DNA of 64,000 bases from Peptococcaceae bacterium (GTDB lineage Bacteria; Bacillota; Peptococcia; DRI-13; PHAD01): assembly GCA_024655825.1 (NCBI GenBank), contig JANLFJ010000011.1, positions 1-64,000 of the forward strand. Reading direction: 5' to 3'. The translations under genes were made by a program, and so were the position numbers. Under the pieces are notes generated by a model. That model was not told the DNA's origin, ran no database searches, and saw nothing but the letters and a program-made list of their open reading frames with translations. Of this stretch, positions 1 to 9,127 are shown piece by piece. How positions within the stretch are numbered: the stretch's first letter is position 1; each line of letters starts with the position of its first letter.

Positions 1-207
1 ATATAAAGCGCAGACACCGCCGAATTCATGAACAAGACTGTATTTTGGGTTGCCAAAACCTCCTTCTTTATCGAAGGCCTGAACAATTCGTTCGGCCCGG
101 CCCAGATATTTTTGGTAGACAACACGCGGTTTGCCGTCAATCCTGGCTGATTCGACGTAGTAATAATAGAGCTGATTTTTCTTTTTCTTAGATATGATAG
201 TACCCAT
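1..207 (-). CDS. IS1634-like transposase, N-terminal fragment cut by window edge
   Basis: Reading leftward from an ATG at 207, the frame gives a protein beginning MGTIISKKKKNQLYYYY, followed by a segment ending VYQKYLGRAERI. This N-terminal pattern (a lysine-rich start, a Tyr run, then RIDGKPRVVYQKYLG) is typical of IS1634-family transposases of the DDE/IS4 superfamily. The catalytic core lies beyond the left edge, so it cannot be said whether the gene is intact. A purine-rich site (GGGGG at about 213-217 on the complementary strand) precedes the ATG. The assignment rests on remembered family sequence. Confidence 0.7.
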   Translation of the reverse strand, partial: MGTIISKKKKNQLYYYYVESARIDGKPRVVYQKYLGRAERIVQAFDKEGGFGNPKYSLVHEFGGVCALY

Positions 208-224
208 TCAATCCCCCCGTCAAT

Positions 225-240
225 TAGTAGGGTAATACAT
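225..240. repeat. 16-bp direct repeat, copy 1
   Basis: The 16-mer TAGTAGGGTAATACAT occurs here just upstream of the transposase start and again, same orientation, at 348-363. The copies are 123 bp apart. Copy 1 may be part of the insertion-sequence end. The rest of the 208-599 gap holds a short inverted repeat (GATATTG/CAATATC near 307-328) and no convincing gene. Confidence 0.6.
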
Positions 241-347
241 TAATTCGACGAGGGTTATATTAATTCCTTCTTTGCTAAGAAAAATTTACTGAATAAAAGC
301 CTTATGAGATATTGATCAGTAACAATATCAATTATACCACGAGAACA

Positions 348-363
348 TAGTAGGGTAATACAT
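348..363. repeat. 16-bp direct repeat, copy 2
   Basis: Exact second copy of TAGTAGGGTAATACAT, in direct orientation to the copy at 225-240. It could be a second IS end of the same family left by an earlier insertion, or a duplicated fragment. Confidence 0.6.
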
Positions 364-599
364 CTGGTTAACATTTATTCCAAAATATACTATTACGTGA
401 ACCACTGAATTGGCGCCACTTTTCTGAATGGACATTAATAATTATTGAGATTTTATTCCCATATTTTATGGTTATTTCGTAAACTCACGCTAGGGCAGTC
501 TGGTAGGAAAGCGGTTTCAAATCAAGGGGGGGGTGATAAAAGCATAGAATAATAACTGTCTTGAATTAAAAAAGCAATTAAAAAAATGGAGGTGGAGTT

Positions 600-1769
600 A
601 TGTATTTTAAGTCAAGTGTATCCTCCAGGGTTGTAGTACTAATCGTGCTGATTTGTTTTATCGCCACGATCGGTTTGATGGGTTGCAGCAAGAAAGCGGA
701 GGAAAAGGCTCAAGCGAGTGTGATCAAAGTTGGCTGGATTGCGCCGTTTTCCGGCAACTATGCCTGGGCAGGCGAGTACTTGCTGAACGGGGCGAAACTG
801 GCCGCCGAGGAAATTAACGCCAAAGGCGGGGTCAACGGGGTAAAAATTGATATTGTTTATGAAGATGACGGCGGAGATCCGACGAAATCTGTAAATGCTA
901 CCATTAAACTCATTGAAAAGGATAAAGTAAACATCATCATGGGGCCGTTTAACAGTTCCTGCACCCTGGCCAATATGAAGGAAACGGAACGGCGGCAGAT
1001 GCCCCAGATCACATTCTCCCTAAGCCCCGTTATAACCAAGCAAAATAACCAATGGATCTTCCGGATGAGTCCCTCTGACGAAGTGACAATGACCAGCATA
1101 CTGGAATACGCCGTAAAGGTTCAGGGCAAGAAAAATATTGCATTCTTGACCGATACGACTGATTATGGGACAGGCGGGTATATTGTTGGGGCTCCTTATC
1201 TGGAGAAAAACGGGCTGAAGCCTTTAACCAACGAAAAATTTAATATTCCGGATAAAGATTTCACAGCCCAGCTTCTCAATATAAAAAAGGCAAATCCTGA
1301 TGCTCTATTACTGCACGGCGATGAAGCGGACTGCGGCCTGATCGCCAAGCAGAGAATACAGCTGGGAATGAAAGACCTGGAGATCATTGGCGGGCTGCCC
1401 TTGACAGGAACCAAATACCTTGAAACAGGCGGCGCCGAGGCAGTAGAGGGAACAATTGTGGCCACCTCATTCCTGGCCTCCAATCCTAGCCCCAAAGTGC
1501 AAGATTTTGTAAAGAATTTCACCCAAAAATATGGGTATGCTCCCGAAGCTCGCTGCGCTGCTGCTTATGACGGCATGTATATCCTGGCGGAGGCACTCAA
1601 GCACAGCCAAGGAAAGATTGACAATATATCACTGCGTGACGCTATTCGCAAGGTACAGAACATGGAAGGCGTACAGGGAGTGTTTAATTTCGACGAGGTT
1701 GGAGAAGGACTGCATACTGTCTTGAAAGGAATCTACCGCAGCGGAAAAATAGAATTCTTGGCCAAGTAG
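600..1769 (+). CDS. livK: ABC transporter substrate-binding lipoprotein, LivK-like
   Basis: This is the extracytoplasmic ligand receptor of a branched-chain amino acid/amide-type (HAAT) ABC importer. The 389-residue product starts with a basic segment and a hydrophobic stretch ending in a lipobox (LMGC, Cys about residue 29), so it should be lipid-anchored. The remainder is a periplasmic-binding fold type I (GWIAPFSGNYAWAGEY, then NAKGGVNG, both typical of LivJ/LivK). A GGAGGTGG site lies just before the ATG. The next four genes give the two permeases and two ATPases. Ligand specificity in this family is broad (amino acids, amides, urea, aromatic or short carboxylates), and the reductase that ends the operon makes a non-amino-acid ligand possible. 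Confidence 0.9.
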   Translation: MYFKSSVSSRVVVLIVLICFIATIGLMGCSKKAEEKAQASVIKVGWIAPFSGNYAWAGEYLLNGAKLAAEEINAKGGVNGVKIDIVYEDDGGDPTKSVNATIKLIEKDKVNIIMGPFNSSCTLANMKETERRQMPQITFSLSPVITKQNNQWIFRMSPSDEVTMTSILEYAVKVQGKKNIAFLTDTTDYGTGGYIVGAPYLEKNGLKPLTNEKFNIPDKDFTAQLLNIKKANPDALLLHGDEADCGLIAKQRIQLGMKDLEIIGGLPLTGTKYLETGGAEAVEGTIVATSFLASNPSPKVQDFVKNFTQKYGYAPEARCAAAYDGMYILAEALKHSQGKIDNISLRDAIRKVQNMEGVQGVFNFDEVGEGLHTVLKGIYRSGKIEFLAK

Positions 1770-1785
1770 CGGATACCAAAAGCAT

Positions 1786-1848
1786 AGAAGCCGGGGGAGA
1801 TACGGCCTATCTCCGGATAGCGGGGAATCGATATCTTCTCCGGCTTTT
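1786..1848 (+). terminator. Intercistronic hairpin between livK and livH
   Basis: An imperfect inverted repeat (AGAAGCCGGGGGAGAT against a right arm ending TCTCCGGCTTTT) with a small internal hairpin sits in the livK-livH gap and ends in a short T run. Such leaky terminators or mRNA-stabilising stems are common behind binding-protein genes and would allow more receptor than permease to be made. Confidence 0.5.
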
Positions 1849-1890
1849 ATCTACGACTTCGTAAACTATGAGGAAAGGATGAAAGGCAGA

Positions 1891-2769
1891 ATGAATTCCT
1901 TCCAGATGTTCGCGCAACAGGTTATTGGCGGTCTTGCTATCGGAAGCATGTATGCCCTTATCGCCCTTGGGTTCACTCTGATTTATTCCGGAATGAGGGT
2001 CGTGAACTGGGCCCAGGGGGAATTCTTTATGGTCGGGGCATATGTGGGTCTAACCGCTTATGTTTCGTGGAAGTGGCCGTTTTTTCTGGCGTTTCTCTTC
2101 AGTGCCGCGGTGATGTTCGTTGCCGGCTTGATCACGGAAAGGGTTGCCATTAAGCCGGTCAGGAGGGCGATTGACCTTACCCTGTTGATGATTACCATTG
2201 GCATCAGCATTGTGGTGAAGCAGCTGGCTATCCTGATCTGGTCACCGATTGGCGCGTCTTTTCCATCGGTATTTGGAGATGCCCCATATGAGTTTTTAGG
2301 ATTATATGTGGTTCCCGAGGATGTCTGCGTCTTTTTGATCGGCATTCTGTTGATGCTTGTTCTTTATCTGCTGTTGTTTAAGACCAAACTGGGAATGGGT
2401 ATGCGCGCTGTCGCTCAGTCCAGGGATACGGCGGCGATTATGGGCGTAAACATTGAGAGGATAGATTTGTTAACCTTTGGCGTGGCTATTGCTCTCGCCG
2501 CGGCAGCGGGGGTAATAATGGCTCCCCTGGCTTATGTTGAGCCCGCCATGGGAGCTTCGGTGGGCATTAAAGGTTTTGTGGCCTCCGTGCTGGGGGGGTT
2601 CGGTAATCTCTTTGGCGCTATTTTTGGCGGGTTGTTCCTGGGCCTGGCCGAGACAATTGGGGCCTACTTTATTTCTTCGGGATACAAGGATGCGATAGCC
2701 TTCAGCATTTTAATAATCGTTTTAGCCTTTAAACCAACAGGTTTATTCTATAGAAAGTCGCAAAGGTAG
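1891..2769 (+). CDS. livH: ABC transporter permease, LivH-like
   Basis: This is an inner-membrane permease of the branched-chain amino acid importer class. The sequence from ATG 1891 opens with FAQQVIGGLAIGSMYALIALG, the usual LivH start, and carries about eight hydrophobic segments plus the GMGMRAVAQSRDTAAIMGV cytoplasmic loop that contacts the ATPase. An upstream in-frame ATG at 1879 directly abuts the AGGAAAGG site, leaving no spacer, so 1891 is the better start. Length (about 292 residues) is normal. It lies between the receptor gene and livM. Confidence 0.9.
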   Translation: MNSFQMFAQQVIGGLAIGSMYALIALGFTLIYSGMRVVNWAQGEFFMVGAYVGLTAYVSWKWPFFLAFLFSAAVMFVAGLITERVAIKPVRRAIDLTLLMITIGISIVVKQLAILIWSPIGASFPSVFGDAPYEFLGLYVVPEDVCVFLIGILLMLVLYLLLFKTKLGMGMRAVAQSRDTAAIMGVNIERIDLLTFGVAIALAAAAGVIMAPLAYVEPAMGASVGIKGFVASVLGGFGNLFGAIFGGLFLGLAETIGAYFISSGYKDAIAFSILIIVLAFKPTGLFYRKSQR

Positions 2770-2778
2770 GTGAAACGA

Positions 2779-3780
2779 ATGGCAAGATTGGCTGAATTGG
2801 TGGAAACGATAAAAATAAAAAAATGGCTGGGTGTTCTGTTGCTGCTGGCAGTGCTGTTGATGCCATATATTGCCGATTCTTACTGGCTTCACGTGCTGAT
2901 CATCGTGGCCGTGTATATTATTTTGGCAATAGGACTGAACATGCTGACAGGTGTCACCGGATTGCTTTCTATAGGGCATGCGGCTTTTTTCGGGATTGGC
3001 GCGTATACCTCCGCGCTGCTGGCGATTAAACTTAATCTCTCCTTTTGGATAACCCTGCCCCTGGCGACGATACTTGCAGGAATTCTTGGCCTTCTTCTCA
3101 GCCTGCCGTGCCTGAGGCTGAAAGGGCCTTACCTTACAATAACAACTATCGGGTTCGGGCAGATCATCTATACTTTTTTCGTGGAATGGAGAGAACTAAC
3201 CAAAGGACCGATGGGTTTAACGGGTATTCCCTCTCCTAAAATAGGAAGCTTTTCAATTGCCAGCAGCCAGGCGTACTATTACCTGATTTTAGTCTTTGTT
3301 TTCTTGGCCATATTTGTGGCGATGAGAATTGAGAACTCCATCTATGGAAGATCGATGAAGGCTATCAGGGATGATGAGTTATCCGCCGAGATTTCAGGAG
3401 TTAACGTCATCTATTATAAAATGTATGCCTTTGCGCTGAGCGCTGTCTATGCGGGTTTGGCAGGCGGTCTTTATGCGCATTACCTTTGCTTTTTAAGCCC
3501 GGACAGTTTTACTTTTGATTTTTCCACAATGATGCTGATGATGATTTTGATCGGCGGACTTGGTTCCGTGCAAGGGGCAATTATCGGCGCATTCATTGTG
3601 GCGCTTCTTCCGGAAATGTTGCGGGAATTCAAGATGTACCAGATGATAATCTACGGGCTTCTTCTCATTTTGGGGATGATTTACATGCCTAAAGGAATTG
3701 TACAACTATACCATAATGTTGTCGGCGCATTAGGACGCAAGGATAGTGACGGGCAGATTTCTAGGGCCACTAAACAATGA
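2779..3780 (+). CDS. livM: ABC transporter permease, LivM-like
   Basis: Second permease subunit, about 333 residues, with the LivM hallmark segments GLNMLTGVTGLLSIGHAAFFGIG (split across membrane helices 2-3) and YGRSMKAIRDDELSAEISGV, the ATPase-contact loop. A GTG at 2770 is in frame, but the AGGTAGG at 2764-2770 is well placed for the ATG at 2779. The gene starts 9 bp behind livH and its stop overlaps a spurious ATG of the next frame, consistent with tight co-transcription. Confidence 0.9.
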   Translation: MARLAELVETIKIKKWLGVLLLLAVLLMPYIADSYWLHVLIIVAVYIILAIGLNMLTGVTGLLSIGHAAFFGIGAYTSALLAIKLNLSFWITLPLATILAGILGLLLSLPCLRLKGPYLTITTIGFGQIIYTFFVEWRELTKGPMGLTGIPSPKIGSFSIASSQAYYYLILVFVFLAIFVAMRIENSIYGRSMKAIRDDELSAEISGVNVIYYKMYAFALSAVYAGLAGGLYAHYLCFLSPDSFTFDFSTMMLMMILIGGLGSVQGAIIGAFIVALLPEMLREFKMYQMIIYGLLLILGMIYMPKGIVQLYHNVVGALGRKDSDGQISRATKQ

Positions 3781-3797
3781 AAGGGGGTAAGCAAAAC

Positions 3798-4577
3798 ATG
3801 GATAATATGTTAGTCGCTCAAAATATAACTAAAGAATTCATAGGACTTACCGCACTGTCCAATGTTAGTCTAGAAGTTAAACAAGGAGAAATTCACGGTT
3901 TAATTGGGCCCAATGGTTCCGGCAAAACGACTTTTTTTAATGTGATCTCGGGGGTTATGCTCCCAACGAAAGGCGAAATTTTTCTAAGAGGAGAAAATAT
4001 TGTTGGACTAAAGGCAAATGAGATTTCGAAAAAGGGCATTGCGCGCACCTTTCAAAACATCAGGCTTTTTAAGGAATTGACCGTGCAGGACAATGTAAAA
4101 GTTGCAGCAGGCAGCAGGTACAACGTGTCTTCTATAGACATAATATTTAAAACCGTAAGAGCCAGGAAATATGAAAAGGAGATCCAGGAAAAGACAGACT
4201 CTATATTAGAGGCCGTTGGACTTGCCAGTTTCAGGAACACTGTTGCCGCGAATTTACCCTATGGTAGGCAAAGAGTGCTGGAAATAGCCCGCGCCTGGGG
4301 GACAGAGCCGCTGCTGTTACTGCTGGATGAGCCAGGGGCCGGGATGAACCCCAAGGAAAAGGAGGAACTGATTTCGCTCATTTACCTGTTGAACAATGCT
4401 CACATCACGATCATACTTGTGGAACATGATATGAAGCTAGTCATGCAAGTAACAAAAACGATTACCGTTTTTGATTCCGGTGAAAAAATTGCGGAAGGTA
4501 CTCCCCAGGAAGTCAGCAATAATCCGAAAGTAATTGAGGCCTACCTTGGGAAGGAGGGTCACCGTGTTAAAAATTGA
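3798..4577 (+). CDS. livG: ABC transporter ATP-binding protein, LivG-like
   Basis: ATPase subunit of the importer. It has a Walker A (GPNGSGKTT), a Walker B with LLLLDEPGAGMNP, and the H-loop ILVEHDM. The signature region reads LPYGRQRVLEIARA, a Liv-type variant in place of canonical LSGGQ. The C-terminal tail ends EAYLGKEG as in LivG proteins. The ATG at 3798 has GGGGG at 3783-3787; an earlier ATG at 3777 overlaps the livM stop and lacks a site. The livF start lies inside its last codons. Confidence 0.9.
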   Translation: MDNMLVAQNITKEFIGLTALSNVSLEVKQGEIHGLIGPNGSGKTTFFNVISGVMLPTKGEIFLRGENIVGLKANEISKKGIARTFQNIRLFKELTVQDNVKVAAGSRYNVSSIDIIFKTVRARKYEKEIQEKTDSILEAVGLASFRNTVAANLPYGRQRVLEIARAWGTEPLLLLLDEPGAGMNPKEKEELISLIYLLNNAHITIILVEHDMKLVMQVTKTITVFDSGEKIAEGTPQEVSNNPKVIEAYLGKEGHRVKN

Positions 4578-5268
4578 TAGTATTGATGTATTTTATGACA
4601 AGATTCAGGTCTTGCGGCAGGTAAGTTTGGAAGTCAAAGAAAAAGAAACGGTAACGATCATTGGAGCGAATGGGGCGGGAAAAACCACTTTGCTTAAAAC
4701 AGTCATGGGTCTGTTAAAACCTGCCAGGGGAAAGATAGAATTGTTCGGCGAGCCTTTGCACGGCCTGGACCCCTGGCTTATTGTGCAGCGTGGAATTTCT
4801 CTTGTTCCGGAAGGAAGACAGGTTTTTCCCGAGATGTCGGTTTTAGAAAACCTATACATGGGCAGTTATGCCAGAAAAGATAAAGACGGTATCCAAAATG
4901 ATCTGGAAAACGTTTTTAGACTGTTTCCCAAATTGAAAGGAAGGTCCCAGCAAATGGCAGGAACTCTCAGCGGCGGGGAGCAGCAGATGCTGGCTATTGG
5001 CCGCGCGCTGATGTCAAAACCCAAGCTGCTTTTGCTTGATGAGCCATCCATGGGGCTGGCTCCGATCATCGTTGAAGAGATTTTCGATATCATCAGGGAT
5101 ATCACAAGTGCCGGCACAACCGTGCTGCTGGTCGAGCAGAACGCGCGCCTGGCCCTCTCCATTGCCAACCGCGGGTATGTTCTGGAAACTGGTAAAATTA
5201 TCATGGAAGACAAAGCTGAGCTGCTTTTGAACAACAGGCAGGTTAAGGAGGCTTATCTCGGAATATGA
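4564..5268 (+). CDS. livF: ABC transporter ATP-binding protein, LivF-like
   Basis: Second ATPase of the importer, about 234 residues. Walker A is GANGAGKTT, the signature is LSGGEQQML, and Walker B is LLLLDEPSMGLAP, all characteristic of LivF. The start is GTG 4564, preceded by AAGGAGG at 4551-4557; the frame runs further upstream through livG without a better start. The gene overlaps livG by 14 bp and its stop overlaps the start of the following reductase gene (ATGA), so the reductase is translationally coupled. Confidence 0.9.
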   Translation: MLKIDSIDVFYDKIQVLRQVSLEVKEKETVTIIGANGAGKTTLLKTVMGLLKPARGKIELFGEPLHGLDPWLIVQRGISLVPEGRQVFPEMSVLENLYMGSYARKDKDGIQNDLENVFRLFPKLKGRSQQMAGTLSGGEQQMLAIGRALMSKPKLLLLDEPSMGLAPIIVEEIFDIIRDITSAGTTVLLVEQNARLALSIANRGYVLETGKIIMEDKAELLLNNRQVKEAYLGI

Positions 5269-7184
5269 GCATGCTTTTCTCCCCAATTACTATTGGGAAT
5301 ATGAAACTGAAAAACCGTATTGTTATGGCGCCTATGGCGACTCATTTCGCCAATAAAGAAGGCAGAGTCACCAAAAAAATAATTGATTACTACGCAGAAC
5401 GGGCTCGCGGAGGCACAGGACTCATAATTACTGAATCCTGCTATGTAATCCCCCAGGGAAGAGGTGGGAATCAACGGTTAGGCATCCATGAGGATGGTTT
5501 AATTGATGGTTTGTCTCAGCTGACTGATGCTGTCCATGCCAATGGGGCAATGATTGCGGCCGAACTGCATCATGGAGGACCCCAGGTCCCGCGGATGGTG
5601 ATTGGCGAGATGCCGGCGGCCGCTTCGAACGTGTATTATCAGGCAGGTGTAATACCGCCGCCGCGCGCTCTTTCTAAAGAAGAAGTAAAACAGGTGGTGG
5701 CCGCTTACGCTGCAGCAGCTGGTAGAGCGGTAAAAGCCGGCTTTGACGCCCTGTTGATTCATGGCGGTCATGGTTATTTGATTAACAGCTTTTTATCCCC
5801 TGTAACGAACAGGAGAACGGATTGCTACGGTGGGGACCTTTCGAACCGGATGAGGTTTTTGCTGGAGATTATTGGCGCTATTCGAGACAGAGTAGGCGAT
5901 AGCTTGCCTGTCATGGTCCGGTTGAATGCTGAAGACTTTGTGGAAGGAGGGATAAGGCTGCCGGAATCCCTGGAAATGGCCAGGATGCTGCAGGATGCTC
6001 ATGTGGACTGCATCCATGTCACGGCAGGGACTCATCTCTCCATGGAAATGATGGTTCAACCCATGGCAATTCCCCGGGGTGTTCTGGTTCCCTTTGCCGC
6101 CGCTATAAAAAAAGAAGTTGCGGTTCCTGTGGCGGTGGTGGGACGTATCAACAACCCGGAATTAGCCGCTAAAATCCTGGAAGAGGGGAAGGCCGATTTG
6201 ATCACATTAGGCCGGGCCCTCATTGCCGACCCGTATTTTCCCCAGAAGGCAGCCCAGGGCAAGGCCGATGAAATCAGGCCGTGCATAGCCTGCAACCAGG
6301 GATGCAATTACCAGCTGCATCAGGGCAGGAATATTACCTGTTTTGGTAATCCCTCTGTTGGCAAAGAAGAGGAATGGAGGATCAGTTCCGCCCCGCACCC
6401 CAAAAATGTCCTGGTAGTGGGCGGCGGGCCTGCCGGTATGCAGGCCGCCCTGACAGCCGCAGCGCGAGGCCATAAGGTAGTACTTTGCGAGAGAAACCAG
6501 CAATTGGGCGGACAGTTATATTTAGCCTCTAAACCGCCCTGCAAGGATGAGATCGCCAACCTGTTGAGTTATATGTCTGCTCAGCTTGCCAGGCTTAACG
6601 TTGATATAAGGTTAAACCAGGAAATAGGACTTGAGGACATAAAGAAGATGCAGCCTGACGCCGTTGTGGTGGCGACCGGCTCAATACCTTTTATCCCACC
6701 AATTGAAGGGGTGAATTTACCTCATGTAGTAACCGCTCAGGCTGTTTTGCGCAAACCGGAAATAGTGGCGGGGAAGACGGCAGTGATCGGCGGCGGCGGC
6801 ACGGGTTTAGAAACCGCCGAATTTCTAGCAGAAAAAGGACTCAGTGTTATTGTTATAGAGATGATGGAAGATATTGCTGGTGATATGGAACCGACAAGGC
6901 GAAAGCTGATCCTGAACAGGTTAAGCGAAAAAGGGATCAGGATTCTGATAAAAGCAAAAGTGAAACGAATTAATCCAGGCTGCGTAGTGATTGAATGGTT
7001 GGGAAATGAACAAAGTATAGACGCGGACAGCGTGGTGCTGGCAACCGGCGCCCTGCCAGTTAAGAAACTGGGTGAAGAGCTGCGGGAACTAAATCTTGAA
7101 GTGCATTTTGTTGGCGACTGTCTGAATCCGCGTACCGGCCTGGATGCAATCAGCGACGGGTTCCAGGCGGGTCTAAGCATATAG
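5265..7184 (+). CDS. OYE-family FMN/FAD/4Fe-4S oxidoreductase (2,4-dienoyl-CoA reductase-like)
   Basis: A 639-residue flavoprotein of the FadH/trimethylamine dehydrogenase type. Residues about 1-340 form the FMN-binding Old Yellow Enzyme barrel (start LFSPITIGNMKLKNRIVMAP; LIHGGHGYLINSFLSP active-site region). Then comes a Cys cluster (CIACNQGCNYQL, with a later Cys) for a 4Fe-4S cluster. The C-terminal half has two nucleotide-binding GxGxxG folds (VVGGGPAGMQAAL and VIGGGGTGLETAEF). Relatives reduce 2,4-dienoyl-CoA, enoates or cyclic enones with NAD(P)H. Coupling to a Liv-type importer suggests that the imported compound or its CoA ester is the substrate. The substrate itself is not visible from sequence. 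Confidence 0.85.
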   Translation: MSMLFSPITIGNMKLKNRIVMAPMATHFANKEGRVTKKIIDYYAERARGGTGLIITESCYVIPQGRGGNQRLGIHEDGLIDGLSQLTDAVHANGAMIAAELHHGGPQVPRMVIGEMPAAASNVYYQAGVIPPPRALSKEEVKQVVAAYAAAAGRAVKAGFDALLIHGGHGYLINSFLSPVTNRRTDCYGGDLSNRMRFLLEIIGAIRDRVGDSLPVMVRLNAEDFVEGGIRLPESLEMARMLQDAHVDCIHVTAGTHLSMEMMVQPMAIPRGVLVPFAAAIKKEVAVPVAVVGRINNPELAAKILEEGKADLITLGRALIADPYFPQKAAQGKADEIRPCIACNQGCNYQLHQGRNITCFGNPSVGKEEEWRISSAPHPKNVLVVGGGPAGMQAALTAAARGHKVVLCERNQQLGGQLYLASKPPCKDEIANLLSYMSAQLARLNVDIRLNQEIGLEDIKKMQPDAVVVATGSIPFIPPIEGVNLPHVVTAQAVLRKPEIVAGKTAVIGGGGTGLETAEFLAEKGLSVIVIEMMEDIAGDMEPTRRKLILNRLSEKGIRILIKAKVKRINPGCVVIEWLGNEQSIDADSVVLATGALPVKKLGEELRELNLEVHFVGDCLNPRTGLDAISDGFQAGLSI

Positions 7185-7213
7185 CGGCAGCTTTCGCCGA
7201 ATGGCAATCTTCC

Positions 7214-7471
7214 CTAATAATTCATGGCGATCAGCTGGTGGAAGGTTTGAAGGTCGATTTCCTTGCTTACTCCCCCGGAGGTCATGATGATCAGGACCTG
7301 ACCCTTTTTGTCTTTTTTAACCTCGATGAGATAATGCTCGTGGAAACGGACCAGGACTTTTTCCACCCCGGCATCTCCTTTTCCTGTGGAACTGCCGATT
7401 TCCAGCCTGTTTTCCAGGCGGCTTACGGGGACATCGCGTTCAAAATTTAGCAAGACCTGGTTAATTGACAT
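7214..7471 (-). CDS. Small hypothetical protein (85 aa)
   Basis: The minus-strand frame begins MSINQVLLNFERDVPVSRLE and is preceded by a strong GGAGGTGG site. The product is charged, without membrane segment or Cys motif, and ends QTFHQLIAMNY. An opposite-strand frame (7238-7450) has no ribosome site and is taken as a shadow. The gene sits alone between the reductase and aminotransferase genes, facing left. I do not recognise the family. Confidence 0.65.
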   Translation of the reverse strand: MSINQVLLNFERDVPVSRLENRLEIGSSTGKGDAGVEKVLVRFHEHYLIEVKKDKKGQVLIIMTSGGVSKEIDLQTFHQLIAMNY

Positions 7472-7519
7472 GTAAAACCACCTCCAACTCTATTATAATA
7501 TAAAAGAGGTGGTGGAAAA

Positions 7520-8932
7520 ATGAGTAAGGAAAAGGCAAATGCTAAGAATGACTTGCTGACACTGGAGGATGCCCTGGAGCTGGACCGGCAGGAGATACGC
7601 GATTACTACCGGCGATACATCAATCCGGGGCTGGCCAACATGATGGCCCTGATCGATTTTGACAAGAGGTTCGTGCGTGCCGAGGACTGCACCGCCTGGG
7701 ACGCCGAGGGAAAAGAATATCTCGATTTTTTAGGCAGCTACGGTTCCGTCAACCTCGGGCACAATCCCCCGGCAGTCCAGGCCGCGGTTGAAAAAGTCCT
7801 GGAACGTCCCAATCTCCTCCAGGCTTCGTTGAACCCCTTGGCTGCGGCCCTGGCTCATAACCTGGCGCGCGTGACCCCGGGGGATTTGGAAAAGGTCTTT
7901 TTCTGCAACAGTGGTACCGAAGCGGTGGAAGGCGCTTTGAAGCTGGCTCGCGCATATAACAGCGGTCGGACAGGCATCGTCTACTGTGAAAATTCTTTTC
8001 ATGGTAAAACATTTGGCTCGCTGTCGGTGACAGGCCGCGAAAAGTACAGGAAGCCTTTTCTACCGCTGCTGCCCGGCTGCGAAGCGGTTCCTTTCGGAAA
8101 CCTCCAGGCGCTGGAAGAAAAGCTCTCCGCAAAGAATGCGGCGGCCTTTATTGTGGAACCGGTCCAGGGCGAGGGCGGCGTTGTTGTGCCGCCTTGCGGC
8201 TACCTGGCTGGAGCGAGGGAACTGTGTGACCTTTACGGGGCTTTGATGATAGTCGATGAAATACAGACGGGATTCGGGCGGACAGGCAGCCTCTTTGCCT
8301 GTGAACAAGAAAACGTCACGCCCGACATCATGTGCCTGGCCAAGTCGCTCGGCGGCGGGGTAATCCCGGTTGGCGCTTACATAGCACGCTCCGCTGTCTG
8401 GGAAGCGGTGTACGGCGGGATAGACAAATATGCTGTGCACACATCCACTTTTGGCGGCAACACCCTGGCGATGGCCGCCGGGCTGGCCGCCCTGGAGAGT
8501 CTCATAGAACAAGACCTGCCTGCTCAGGCGGCTGAAAAGGGCGCCTATCTTCTTGATAAGCTCAAAGCATTGGAGAAAAAATACGAACTGGTAAAAGAAG
8601 TGCGCGGGAGAGGGCTGCTCATCGGCGTGGAATTCAACCAGCCGGTCCCGGGGCTCCTGGACAGGCTGACGGGGGGAAGGGCCAACAAGTTGGCCGGTGA
8701 GTATTTTGGTTCTCTCGTGGCTGGTGAACTAATGAACAAATACCGGATAATTACCGCGTACACCCTTAATAATCCCAATGTCATCCGCCTGGAACCGCCG
8801 CTGACGGTCAGCAGGGCGGCACTGGACAGGGTTGTCGATTGCCTGGAGGAGATCCTGGCCCGCAGTTTTTCCGGGGTGGTAAAAAACAGCGTGGGTACGG
8901 CGGCCAGGTCGGTTTTAAAACGCGGGCGGTGA
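7520..8932 (+). CDS. Class III PLP-dependent aminotransferase, putrescine/ornithine type
   Basis: A 470-residue fold-type I enzyme. Visible motifs are the PLP phosphate-binding [17 protein letters not shown], the [12 protein letters not shown] segment with the PLP-contacting Asp, and [10 protein letters not shown] with the Schiff-base Lys (near residue 278). The N-terminal region resembles the putrescine aminotransferase (PatA/YgjG) branch, which converts putrescine to 4-aminobutanal. Ornithine, acetylornithine or 4-aminobutyrate cannot be ruled out. A GAGGTGG site at 7506-7512 fixes the ATG. Polyamine-forming genes lie 24 kb away, so a shared role is only a possibility. Confidence 0.85.
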   Translation: MSKEKANAKNDLLTLEDALELDRQEIRDYYRRYINPGLANMMALIDFDKRFVRAEDCTAWDAEGKEYLDFLGSYGSVNLGHNPPAVQAAVEKVLERPNLLQASLNPLAAALAHNLARVTPGDLEKVFFCNSGTEAVEGALKLARAYNSGRTGIVYCENSFHGKTFGSLSVTGREKYRKPFLPLLPGCEAVPFGNLQALEEKLSAKNAAAFIVEPVQGEGGVVVPPCGYLAGARELCDLYGALMIVDEIQTGFGRTGSLFACEQENVTPDIMCLAKSLGGGVIPVGAYIARSAVWEAVYGGIDKYAVHTSTFGGNTLAMAAGLAALESLIEQDLPAQAAEKGAYLLDKLKALEKKYELVKEVRGRGLLIGVEFNQPVPGLLDRLTGGRANKLAGEYFGSLVAGELMNKYRIITAYTLNNPNVIRLEPPLTVSRAALDRVVDCLEEILARSFSGVVKNSVGTAARSVLKRGR

Positions 8933-8956
8933 CAAACAGATTAATATTTTTATTGT

Positions 8957-8985
8957 GTCCCCGCAAGGCCGGGGTTTTTTCTTTT
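8957..8985 (+). terminator. Intrinsic terminator after aminotransferase
   Basis: A CCCCG/CGGGG stem with a six-base loop is followed by a run of T. It ends the aminotransferase transcript. The 136 bp from here to the next start hold no supported gene. Confidence 0.75.
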
Positions 8986-9127
8986 ACAGTTCATATATTC
9001 ATGGCATCTTGTTATATATCTAAAAATATTTTAACATTTCACGGAGGAAAAAAAGTAGGGGCGGAGAATATACAAATTACTTCTTAAAAATAAGAACTGA
9101 GCTAAAAAATGAGGAGGAGGTATGTTG

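Noticed and set aside
411-426. TGGCGC-like element upstream of livK as a sigma-54 promoter
   Set aside because: The -12 part (TTTTCTG) lacks the required GC and the element is not followed at the right distance by TTGCA.
7238-7450. Plus-strand 70-codon frame opposite the small minus-strand gene
   Set aside because: It has no ribosome site, while the opposite frame has a strong GGAGGTGG site.
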